64,000 bases of DNA, taken from assembly GCA_942159475.1 (NCBI GenBank), contig OW804094.1:22605323-22669322 (forward strand). The letters are read 5' to 3'. The first letter of the stretch is position 1. Each line of letters starts with the position of its first letter. A program made the position numbers and the translations under genes. Positions 44,401 to 53,759 of the stretch are shown piece after piece. The notes beneath the pieces were generated by a model that worked only from the letters and a program-made list of their open reading frames with translations, was not told the DNA's origin and searched no databases. The stretch is from Sthenelais limicola (taxonomy: Eukaryota; Annelida; Polychaeta; Phyllodocida; Sigalionidae).

Positions 44401-46306
44401 AATCTATAAAAAGTAACTACTTTCATATGTTGAATATTTTTTCATGTCCTTATCATCATTTTTGGCCCTTTATCCCAACAGTGATCAAAATTTGTATAAA
44501 ACCTCCTCACTCTGAAACAAATTCGCACAGACCTCCCGTCTTTTAGAATTATGTAGACTACACCTAAGTGTTTGTTATTTTCCTTTACTTTGAATCTAAG
44601 AACATTATTTCTGACAAATACGTTCAAAATATGTCTTATTTTAATGCAGAAAATAACAGGTCAAACATATGTATAGTAATGCCCTACAAGGTAGGAAGAG
44701 ACCCACATGCATGGAAATATGGCTATCGGTACTTCTAGACCACTACAACATAACTGAAAGTAAAGAATTACTCAGAGTTCGATACTGTAATATAACCTCA
44801 AAGTCGGAATTCATGGAAATCAGAAGCAATTGTACATTTCTAGGCGACCTGACCCTGAGTTTATCACATATGAAGGCCTAAACATTTATTTTATAATGTT
44901 CTGCCACCCTAGTCTATTGGACCAAAGAAACGATGTGTTGTAATTGATGTTCTCGGTGATAATGTATTTTATTGCTACCATATTATTGCAGATATGGATT
45001 AAAAATGTATTCTGGTCATATCAAACATCCCCAGTATAGGGGCACAGTGAAACACAATTCTGAAATTGACATTTTGTAATTGATTTTCTCAGTATTAATG
45101 TATTTTATTGCTACCATATATATATATGTATTGCAGATATGGATTAAAAATTATCATATCGAACACCCCCAGTATAGGGGCACAGAGAAACACAATGTTG
45201 CAATTGATATTTAAAGTAATAATGTATTTTATTACGAACCTATTTGTTGATTTTATATAATTGTAGAGAATCTCTGACTCCCTTTGTAAATACTACATAT
45301 AAACCATTTGTATTATCTGATCGTATCGTACTGTATTGTATATATGATCGATTTAAAAATACTTGCCATCTGTTATTATCATTCTATTATAACCTGAGAT
45401 CCTGTATCAGCAAATATGTAAATAGCCTGATTTTTAACTCGACCCTGTTTTGTTGACTTTACTTATTCAGATGTTTTCAGGAATATATAATAATGAGATA
45501 AAGTTAGGTTTGGTGGAATGAGGTGAGATGAAATGAGATATCAAACGATGGTTATAGTATGATGTGATCAGTGTATACTAGAAAGTAAGGTAGTACCATC
45601 TTTCGTTATGTGAAAGAAATCGACAAGCAAAAGTTAATGCATTCATATACATTAATGGTTGTAGAGGATTTTCAATCTTCTTTCTAAATTCACAAGAGCT
45701 TGTTCTTGCCTTTTTCCTTAATTTGGGGAAGGTTGTTCCAAAGTCCTGCCCCATGATATAAGAATGATGTACAGTAGTGAAATAGATAATATCTTATAAA
45801 CAAGCGTTCATCTACTTTCTCCACCAGAAGATCGCAGGGGTTGTGGCATCTCCCATGGACGGGAGCGGCAGTGCCACTAAAGGGACAAAGGATTCCTGTG
45901 TCAACTACTTTTCAGACAGACTATAGAAACTAATAACAGTAGATTTTACCTGATACCGGCCAGAAAGTAATTGACTCCTTGTAGGTGTACACAGTGGCTG
46001 GACATAGTAATTCTCCATCTTAACTCCTTCCGATGCCAATGTATCTAGGGTTGGAGTTTTGATTTCCGATCCGTGATATCCTATATCATGCCAACCATAG
46101 TCATCAGCAAGAATGAAGATTATATTTGGCTGATTTGTCCCCTTGGGACTGGCAGGAAAAGGGTTCTGATCTGATTCATGGAACAGACAATTTTCTCTAC
46201 TTCCATCGCCCTCCACAATACTTGTTAAAAGTATTGCATTGAGCAATGCCACAAAGGCAAATGCCTCAGAGATACGCTGGAGCATAAAGGGAGAAGTTAA
46301 AGCCAT
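35477..46306 (-). CDS. ARSB: Arylsulfatase B (N-acetylgalactosamine-4-sulfatase), eight exons, 527 aa
   Basis: Minus-strand exons: 46306-45950, 42015-41829, 40724-40555, 40414-40303, 39899-39804, 37416-37176, 36937-36786, 35745-35477; 1,584 nt in frame, all GT-AG. The product aligns with human ARSB (533 aa) throughout. It hydrolyses 4-sulfate from dermatan and chondroitin sulfate in lysosomes. A hydrophobic segment (about 15-31) is a likely signal peptide. Metal-binding D68-D69 (ILADDYGW) and the catalytic cysteine C106 in [14 protein letters not shown] are present; this Cys becomes formylglycine. Also seen are K160/H162 (GKWHLG), D308-N309 (DNGG) and K326 ([11 protein letters not shown]). 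The C-terminus ([18 protein letters not shown] ... GAWGPWL) is complete. Exon 3 uses a weak donor, GTTTGT, fixed by frame. Sulfatases of this subfamily are often duplicated in invertebrates, so one-to-one orthology with vertebrate ARSB is likely but unproven. Confidence 0.95.
35748..36780 (-). other. ARSB intron 7
   Basis: No gene. The segment 36,005-36,240 starts with CAATTTTCTTTATCGGATGT and resembles a retroposon end, but I could not tie it to another copy here. The rest shows nothing recognisable. Confidence 0.5.
37640..37693. mobile_element. Rep-A MITE, truncated copy 9
   Basis: Only one end survives: CAATTGTACATTTTCTCAAA then ATCTGACCCATAT, preceded by a degraded TTCAGCCTAG. Lies in ARSB intron 5. 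Confidence 0.7.
37849..38500 (+). pseudogene. Decayed non-LTR retrotransposon reverse transcriptase fragment
   Basis: The translation holds the polymerase motif in HFVDDTVLF (the F-x-DD signature of LINE reverse transcriptases) and [15 protein letters not shown]. After a stop comes [15 protein letters not shown], then a thumb region ending [20 protein letters not shown] with [16 protein letters not shown]. In-frame stops near 38,085, 38,140 and 38,215 break it. It sits in ARSB intron 5 in antisense to the host gene and cannot be functional. Confidence 0.8.
38740..38860. repeat. Short direct duplication
   Basis: GTGTTCGCCAGAATGCTAC occurs at about 38,752 and 38,818, within the insert that splits Rep-C copy 5. 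May belong to the LINE 3' untranslated region. Confidence 0.6.
41313..41727. mobile_element. Rep-B MITE, copy 4
   Basis: The left end is degraded (ATAGCAAAATGAGTCACAAG then TCGCAAAA); the right end TTGCGACTTATGACTCATTT is followed by TCCTGAAACGCATCACAT. Opposite orientation to copies 1-3. In ARSB intron 2, about 100 bp from exon 2. Confidence 0.8.
42131..42540. mobile_element. Rep-B MITE, copy 5
   Basis: Starts ATGTGATCCGTTTTAGGAAA and ends TTGTGACTCATTTTACTGGA then ACACATCACA. Together with copy 4 it brackets ARSB exon 2 within about 120 bp on each side. Confidence 0.85.
42650..42752. repeat. Small fold-back repeat
   Basis: Inverted pair TTAGATCATAAGGTTGTG and CACAACCTCATGATCTAA separated by about 65 bp, with further internal pairing (GGTTGTGG / CCACAACC). 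Possibly a short MITE; only one copy was seen. Confidence 0.5.
42753..44935 (-). other. Central part of ARSB intron 1
   Basis: No recognised gene. 42,780-43,130 is enriched in TTTTCATTTY repeats. The short frames at 43,804-43,989, 44,442-44,627 and 44,669-44,881 have no recognisable domain or conserved border. Confidence 0.55.
44936..45240. repeat. Imperfect tandem repeat, unit about 125-137 bp
   Basis: AATGTATTTTATTGCTACCA starts near 44,961 and 45,098, with a third partial unit at 45,221. CCCCAGTATAGGGGCACAG recurs in each full unit. Located in ARSB intron 1. Confidence 0.85.
45670..45770 (-). pseudogene. Possible LINE reverse-transcriptase tail fragment
   Basis: On the minus strand one frame reads [18 protein letters not shown], resembling the conserved W-N-x-L-P tail of non-LTR reverse transcriptases (as at 1,700 and 51,440), then meets stops. 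A shifted frame continues [13 protein letters not shown]. Very short, so tentative. Confidence 0.4.
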
Positions 46307-46393
46307 GGCAAGTCAGTTGGCTGTTCGTTGATGTGTAGGCTCTGGTAACACTTGTACTGCTTGGCTTGATATGGATGTACATGGCACACGCCA

Positions 46394-46413
46394 CCAGTAT
46401 ATATATAATAGTA
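46394..46413 (-). promoter_or_regulatory. Candidate TATA box of ARSB
   Basis: On the minus strand, ATTATATATATACTGGTGG lies 85-105 bp upstream of the ARSB ATG, a plausible distance for a TATA box with a short 5' untranslated region. Just further upstream is a CRE-like TGACGTCA (about 46,420-46,427). Confidence 0.4.
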
Positions 46414-46488
46414 TTCACATGACGTCATCTGGACCGTGGGGGAAACCCATTCACTAACATTGTGTATGTCTGCGCAGAGAGCGGTATT

Positions 46489-46734
46489 ATATGGGTCAGA
46501 TTTTCAGAAAATGTGCAATTCACCTTCACCAATCCTCTCAAATAACCTAAATTTCAGACGAAAATAAAGTTGAAAATACAGATCAACCTAACCAAACAGA
46601 TTGCTAGAATCAATGCAATGCTGAATATACTCGAATTTACCTACTAGTATTGGCCAAATTGCAGCGTAACTTAGAAGAGTTTTCTAAATGTGTACAGCTG
46701 CCAATTGTACATTTTCTGAAAATCTGACCCATAT
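46489..46734. mobile_element. Rep-A MITE, copy 10
   Basis: Starts ATATGGGTCAGATTTTCAGA and ends CTGAAAATCTGACCCATAT. Near-consensus copy about 180 bp upstream of the ARSB start codon. Confidence 0.9.
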
Positions 46735-48004
46735 AATGTACTATGTGCAATTTCAGACATTTTAAGGTCCCTTCCCACGGCCATGACCAGCCATCCAACG
46801 GCAATACTTTAACGTTGTGTTTTTTGCCGTACGGCAGCCGTACACCAAGTCGGCCGTGGTGATGGAAATGGGCCTTTATATAAACACCAAATTGGCAGCC
46901 TTTCCTCGTTTCGTGCTCCTGACATTGGGTTAAATTCCTTAAAATCTAACACCTATTTTGAATATTCTATCCAAGTATTTAATACAGAATAACTTGAGTG
47001 ATTGATCAAATAATTTAGGCTAGACATCCGCCTTCGTGGAAGTGCTTTTACTACCAACAGTAGAAAGATGTAACTGGGCAACTGTCGAATAATGTGGCAT
47101 ACATTATACAAAAGAAAAAGAAGAAAAAAAAAGGTGGTAAATTTTTCTGTTGTACATAGATTGTATACTATATTGTATTGGGTTATTGAACGCGAAGAGA
47201 GTATCTGATGTGCTCATTTTCCTTAAAAACCTGGATGATTAATGTTAAAAACTTACTTATTTACTAAGATTACCATGCAAAACTTATAGTTTCTCTACAA
47301 CAATATTGATACTTTTTGAATATTTATTTGTATCGCATGAGAATATTGAAACCTGTCCACGAAATTGTATGCAATCAAAATTTTAACAAAAAAAAATGTC
47401 CCTCCCTTTGAGGCAATTCACAGAAGATCCCGTGACCAAGATTGTTTATTTCCAAAAATAGTACACAAAATGTGGGCTGAAAGCCGCTCATACTTTTCTC
47501 ACCTCTCCTAACAAATTTAGGGCAGCATCCTGAAAAAGATAAAGGCCTGGAATAGCCTTGAAAACGGCAGAGAGAGATTATGTTACTTGAATATTTAAAA
47601 GTAAAATTTAAACTGGATGATAACATATTTATATAAAACAAATCGGACCTTTGTCAAATAGTTTGATGTGCTTATAAGGTCAAATGCATTGTTGATCCCG
47701 TTTCTATAGAAACGCTAAGACAATTTGTCCCAGACATGGACGTGGGTGCCTGTACAGGCAGTTAAACGTCAGAATGGTCCATTATTATAGCATTATAGCA
47801 CTCGGGTATTAGTGCTTTTAGACACGGTTTGGTCAGATTCGACTGAGGGCTATTAAGAAAAAAAGATTCACCGACCTCTAGACCTTTTATTTACCAGTTC
47901 TTTTGAGGTCTATAACCCCCGGAAGTTGCCGGAAGTGATTGCCTTGGTCTATTGTGACAAAAATACACCCCAGAATCTGACCAAACCTGGTCTAATTAAT
48001 GTGG
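46735..48004. other. Intergenic stretch upstream of ARSB
   Basis: No recognised gene. The frame at 47,375-47,641 (-) has no domain or splice pattern. GTACGGCAGCCGTACACC near 46,830 is a short palindrome. Mildly GC-richer pieces are separated by AT-rich sequence. Confidence 0.55.
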
Positions 48005-48125
48005 GTAAATGATGCTGGTGGGTAAAACCGGGTGGGCGGGTAAAACCGGGTGGGCGGGTAAAACCGGGTGGGCGGGTAAAACCGGGTGGGCGGGTAAAAC
48101 CGGGCGGGCGGGCGGGTAAAACCAC
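48005..48125. repeat. 18-bp minisatellite GGTAAAACCGGGTGGGCG
   Basis: Five to six direct units, the last with extra GGGC steps. The + strand is G-rich with several GGG runs. The matching minus-strand open frame (PPGFTR repeats) follows from the unit length and is not a gene. Confidence 0.92.
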
Positions 48126-49610
48126 AAAGTTACCCACCATCTTTGGCTGGTGAATGAAAATTACCTGCCGTCATTTTTTTTTATTATTTTTTTTTATTCA
48201 TTTAAGGCCAGTACAATATTTAAATAGTTCACATGAAAAAACGTCACGAATCTAGCCTATATAGAATTCACAAATCTGGTTGTCGTCCTTTCCCTTTCTC
48301 TCTTAGTGTAGCAGTAGGCCTATATCCTTGTAATTTAGGCATCAAATGATTGCAAATATTTATTCATAATATTATGGTCAATTCTCATGAAATTAGTGTT
48401 TTGGGATTCCGAGGTTCACTGTGCATACACTTTATTCAATTAGGCCTAGTTTATTTCTCATTCCCATTGTCTAGACCTCAGTATGCGCTTTTGAGCCATA
48501 TATGGTTGATTAACCTAAATATGTCTATTTTTTGCATAAAATTAAGGATGAAATGTAGGTGAAAACTGACGATTTTTAAAGCTGAAATAAATACAATGGG
48601 GACGTATAAGCACTCAAACCAATGAATTTATTGTGATATTTTTGCTTCATAAAAGTATACCGACCATTTACTAAATGATTTATGTTAAATTTTGGCAAAA
48701 ATATGGGTCATATATTCATTATTCATATTATTTTTTTGCATTTAAAATGTTTGCCTCCTTCCCTCAACATAGGCCCCCACTAATGTAGGCCCAGATATAT
48801 ATGCAGGACAGATGGTACTTATCCAAACTGATCCCGCATAACATATGTAGAAATATTACATGTATGAAATTGATACACCAAAAAAAGGAACAGCTAGGTG
48901 CACGAGCCAATAATATTAATATGGCCAAGGTCAGCGAACGGACTACATAAAAGTGACTTCTATTAGTCACGCTATAACTTCAGAATGACAAACCCTACCG
49001 ATTTTTCTCTTATACCCACCTCCCCCAAACATATTGTTCTATGTATAAACATGGTTTCAAACATTTGGTGCAATTCCTTATTTTAAAATTTGAATGATAT
49101 TCATTTTAGTCATTTTTTGTGTCTCTACGACGCATTTTTTCTCTAAGATGAAATCATATAAAAAAATATTAAATATAGAAATTTCAAAAGCTAGGACATA
49201 ACTTCAATATCTATCCTACCATATCATCACAAAATAATTTGTATATTCCCACTCCAAAACATATGGTTGTCCTTTCATCTCATCAAGTAAGCAAAAACAT
49301 GACTTTGGCTAATCCTGTCATGTCCCTACAACGCTTTTAAAAACGTCCGCATTTTGAGGCAAATAAGCCAAAATTTTAGAAAATAACATTTTTATAATCT
49401 ATGAATAAATGATGCTCCTACCAAAAAAAAATAGAATTTTTGATACATTTTTTGTTTTTATTTTTCTTTGAATTAAAATTGTCTCTACAACGCAACCTTA
49501 CAGTGGTTTTCCATTGGCATGTAATAGGATTTTTCCTGCTTGACTCAAGTTATGCTATCCAATATAAATAGATTCAAGCCTTTTCTTGATAAAAAATCAA
49601 ATATAAACAC

Positions 49611-50100
49611 TTAAAGCTGCATTCCCAGGATTTAAGATCGAGTGGTTCTTCTGGAATTACATTCATATTAGTTCCCAAACTCAATATTATCCATCTCTGT
49701 TTCAATGAAAAGTAAAATTAATGTCTAAATTCTGTGTTTTTACGATCGGGAACACACAGGGTTATGTATAATTGCCATCACCACAGTTCTGTAGATGCAC
49801 TGAGTGGTCACATGTGGCGCCTCTGTGCCACATCAAGCCACATGTTTCTCTCTGTATGCCAACGAATTTTCCCTGTCAACGACTATTTGTATGGAACAAG
49901 GCTAAGGAGGTCACACTGTTGACTAAGGAGGTCATACTGGTGACCACCAGTATGGGAGGACGAGTATATCTTCTCAAATATTAAACTCCAACCTTAAGAA
50001 AGAAACCTTAACGATTGGGATAAGGTGGGGCAGTGTACTAGTTAGCTTAACAAGTGAAAACTGAGATTTGTATAGAAATTAGCTGGGAATGCAGCTTTAA
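49611..50100. mobile_element. TTAA-flanked non-autonomous element, short relative
   Basis: AGCTGCATTCCCAG at 49,615 and its inverse CTGGGAATGCAGCT ending at 50,096, both bordered by TTAA. Shares ends with the 1.36-kb element at 17,894; the interior (482 bp) is different or heavily deleted. The open frames inside are not recognisable. Confidence 0.75.
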
Positions 50101-50134
50101 AAATAGGCAATATTGATATTCAATATGTTCGGTA

Positions 50135-50200
50135 TTTGTCTCTACGATGGGGGCATCGTAGAGACATTTGTCTCTACGATGGGGGCGTCGTAGAGACACA
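50135..50200. repeat. Twin palindromes of the TGTCTCTACGATG motif
   Basis: GTCTCTACGATGGGGGCATC then GTAGAGAC is followed 4 bp later by a second copy, GTCTCTACGATGGGGGCGTC then GTAGAGACA. Each can form a hairpin or a two-fold symmetric binding site. Confidence 0.85.
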
Positions 50201-51170
50201 AATGAGACAAATAATATAATTATGTGACTGAATCGTTTTGATTCTGATGTATTGAAGTTCTTAGACAGGTTTTATAGGTGTATGGGATGAAGAAGAGGGG
50301 GGGGGGCGGAATGATTGGGTCTTTTACAAAAGAATAAAAGATATTCGTTTTTTGGCTTTTTGAATGGCTCTAAGAGCTTTGTTTTATAACCTCATATAAT
50401 ATAATATACAGATCATTTGTAGGTGTAATAGAGAAGGATGGGTTAACCTCTAGCTAATGAGAGCCACTTCCAAAGGTTTGATAATGCTTAGTTCACAGCA
50501 TTGCTATAAATGATTTGGCAACAGTTTGTTTTTCTTAATATAGTCAGCAGTGTAGTGAGAATGTGTACTGTTCAAACATAATATGCCCAAGCGCCCTCTA
50601 CATCCATTGTTTGGACTGGACACTATAAATTATATAAGAACATTTGAGTTAATTCATCGTCTGGGGGGAGGCAGTGATTGGGTCTTTTTCAAAAGAATTA
50701 TTTTTATTTTATTTTATAAGATTTTATTTTCACTGGGTACTACATGATGCTAGCGAATATTGTTTATTTTGATGTATTGAAGGTCTTAGATAGGTTTTAT
50801 GGGTATTTGGGGTGAGGAACAGGAGGGGGGCCATGATTGGGTCTTTTTCAAAAGAACAAAGAATATTTGTTTTTCATTTCTTTTACTCTTCGTTTCTCTC
50901 ACTTCTGTCCTCTCCTGTCCTTCTGACTTATAATATATATTATGTCTCTCATTGGTAGACCACCTCGCTCTTCCTCTCCCATCCCCCTCAACCCCCCATC
51001 CCCTCACCCCCACCCCCTCTACACACAGCAAACCCTATATGTCATAGACATTTTACAGATGAGCTAGTCTTTGGATACAGATGAATTCCAAATATCAGTA
51101 AAATATATGTTAGTTTCATCTAAACTCAGTTGAAGTTTAATAGGTTTATAGCCTATATATATTTTATCTC
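50201..51170. other. Non-coding stretch with diverged duplication
   Basis: TGATGTATTGAAGTTCTTAG ... TGATTGGGTCTTTTACAAAA at 50,240-50,340 recurs in altered form at 50,771-50,865 (TGATGTATTGAAGGTCTTAG, TGATTGGGTCTTTTTCAAAA), and GATTGGGTCTTTTTCAAAAG also occurs near 50,675. A C-rich block lies at 50,980-51,020. No gene. Confidence 0.65.
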
Positions 51171-51173
51171 CTA

Positions 51174-51521
51174 TTGCACAAAACAATGCAGAGCTTCAAA
51201 CTGATTGTGCAGTTTTGCAGGGACTTTAAGATCGCTCTACTCTGCAATAGAAGAGAATTTCATCTTAGAATTCAAGGTTTCAGCAGATCTAAATCAAACT
51301 ACAATAGATCCCATAATGCAAATAACCACACTAGAGCTAATGAGGCCCCTCTTTTAAATACCTTATGCTCTTATGCTCAAAATCGAAATGTGGTAACAAT
51401 GAAGTTTTGAACAAAGTAGCTAAATCATGGAACCAACTCTCACCAAGAACGAGAAATATAGGCAACATAGAAACTTTTAAGTCCCTCCAAAAAGAATGGC
51501 TAGCACAGACATTGGTTTAAT
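51174..51521 (+). pseudogene. 3' end of a non-LTR retrotransposon ORF
   Basis: One frame reads ...NANNHTRANEAPLLNTLCSY AQNRN; after a frameshift near 51,400 it continues NKVAKSWNQLSPRTRNIGNI then ETFKSLQKEWLAQTLV and a stop at 51,521. The W-N-x-L tail is that of LINE reverse transcriptases. 5'-truncated and frameshifted. Confidence 0.7.
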
Positions 51522-52079
51522 TCTTTTATATACCTCCCACAAATGCCTAGTGTCCGGTCCTAACAGTGAATGTAGGGGGCGCTAGGGTATATTGTGTTTG
51601 AACCGAACACCTTCCCACCTCACCACCAACTATAAAAGAAAAACAATTCTGTTGTAACACCAGTTGTACCAGGGCTGCTTACCAAGCATCACCTGAATGA
51701 ACTAACAGGCCACTCTCATAAGCTAGAGGTTTACCCGTTCTAAGTATATTATATGCTTCTCTCTGCTTTGCTACCTAAATACCCACAAAGTTAACTGTTA
51801 ATCCTTTATTGTGGAATTACCATTAATCATACATCTTATAAACATACATACTCTTTCCACTAAACCGTTGTGAAGTGAATTAAAATAAATGCAAGTTAAC
51901 AAGTAACTAAATTAAAAACTGAATGGCCTCTAGATTTCACTTGAATTAGATGGGTTCATTGCTTTCTTTACCAAACATTAATTTATTCCTCTTTGCATGG
52001 TTACATTTTGATAATCTATTTTTCTTTAGGTCTTTAATTTTTAGACATGGTAGTATTACACAGGGCGGGGGTTACACAA

Positions 52080-53600
52080 GGTAGTGTTAAACATGATGGT
52101 ATTACATATGGTGGTGGGATGGGGGGATTACACTTGGTAGAGATATACATGGTTGTGTTAACCATGTAGATGATATACATGGCAGTGTAACACATGGTGG
52201 TGCTACACATGGTAGTGCTACACATGGTGGTGTTACACATGGCAGTGTAACACATGGTGGTGCTACACATGGCAGTGTTACACATGGTGGCGTTACAGAT
52301 GGTAGTGTTACACATGGTAATGTTACACATGGTAGCGTTACACATGGTAGCATTACACATGGCAGTGTTACACATGGCAGTGTTACACATGGCAGTGTAA
52401 CACATGGTGGTGTAACACATGGCAGTGTAACACATGGCAGTGTAACACATGGTGGTGTTACACATGGTGGTGTTACACATGGTGGTGTTACACATGGTGG
52501 TGTTACACATGGTGGTGTTACACATGGCGGTGTTACACATGGTGGTGTTACACATGGTGGTGTTACACATGGTGGTGTTACACATGGTAGTGTTACACAT
52601 GGTGGTGTTACACATGCTAGCGTTACACATGGTAGTGGTACACATGGTAGTGTTACACATGGCAGTGTAACACATGGCAGTGTTACACATGGTAGTGTTA
52701 CACATGGCAGTGTAACACATGGCAGTGTTACACATGGTAGTGTTACACATGGTGATGTTACACATGGTGGTGTTACACATGGTGGTGTTACACATGGTGG
52801 TGTTACACATGGTAGTGTTACACATGGTAGTGTTACACATGGCGCTGTTACACATGGCGCTGTTACACATGATGGGGTTACACCTGGTATGGTTACACAT
52901 GGTAGTGTTACACATGGTAGTGTTACATATTGTAGTGTTACACATGGTGGTGTTACACATGGTGGTGTTACACATGGTGGTGTTACACATGGTAGCGTTA
53001 TACATGGTAGTGTTACACATGGTAGTGTTACACATGGCAGTGTAACACATGGCAGTGTAACACATGGCAGTGTAACACATGGCAGTATAACACATGGTAG
53101 TGTTACATATGGTAGTGTTACACATGGTAGTGTTACACATGGTAGTGTTACACATGGTAGCGTTACATATGGTAGCGTTACACATGGTAGTGTTACACAT
53201 GGCAATGTAACACATGGCAGTGTTACACATGGTGGTGTTACACATGGCAGTGTAACACATGGTGGTGTTACACATGGTGATGTTACACATGGTGGTGTTA
53301 CACATGGTGGTGTTACACATGGTGGTGTTACACATGGTAGTGTTACACATGGTAGTGTTACACATGGCGCCGTTACACATGGTGCCGTTACACATGATGG
53401 GGTTACACCTGGTATGGTTACACATGGTAGTGTTACACATGGTAGTGTTACATATTGTAGTGTTACACATGGCGCCGTAACACACGATGGGGTTACACCT
53501 GGTAGGGTTACACATGATAGTGTTACACATGGTGGTGTTACACATGGGGGTGTTACTCATTGTGGTGTTACACATGGAGGTGTTAAGCCTGACAGTGTTA
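52080..53600. repeat. 15-bp minisatellite GTTACACATGGTRGT, about 1.5 kb
   Basis: Roughly a hundred tandem 15-bp units with scattered variants (GGCAGTGTAACACAT, GGCGCTGTTACACAT). Blocks of several units are repeated as larger units: the segment with GATGGGGTTACACCTGGTAT appears at 52,871 and 53,395. Because 15 is a multiple of three, four or more frames stay open for hundreds of codons (up to 552 on the minus strand). These are not genes. Confidence 0.97.
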
Positions 53601-53759
53601 AGCCTGACACACGCATGGCCAATAATAATTATTTGTATTTCAATGCAAATTTCTGACTTTATGTATACTTTATGTTCATTGGTGTGACACAACGTGTAAG
53701 AAAAAGTAAATATGGTTTGTTATATTTCGAGTGATAGAATCACTGCCTACATATCTGAG

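Noticed and set aside
47949..48140. Collagen-like PPGFTR protein on the minus strand
   Set aside because: Exactly matches the 18-bp minisatellite unit and has no flanking coding sequence.
52034..53692. 552-, 367- and 255-codon open frames
   Set aside because: By-products of a 15-bp tandem repeat whose length is a multiple of three; no non-repetitive domain or splice context.
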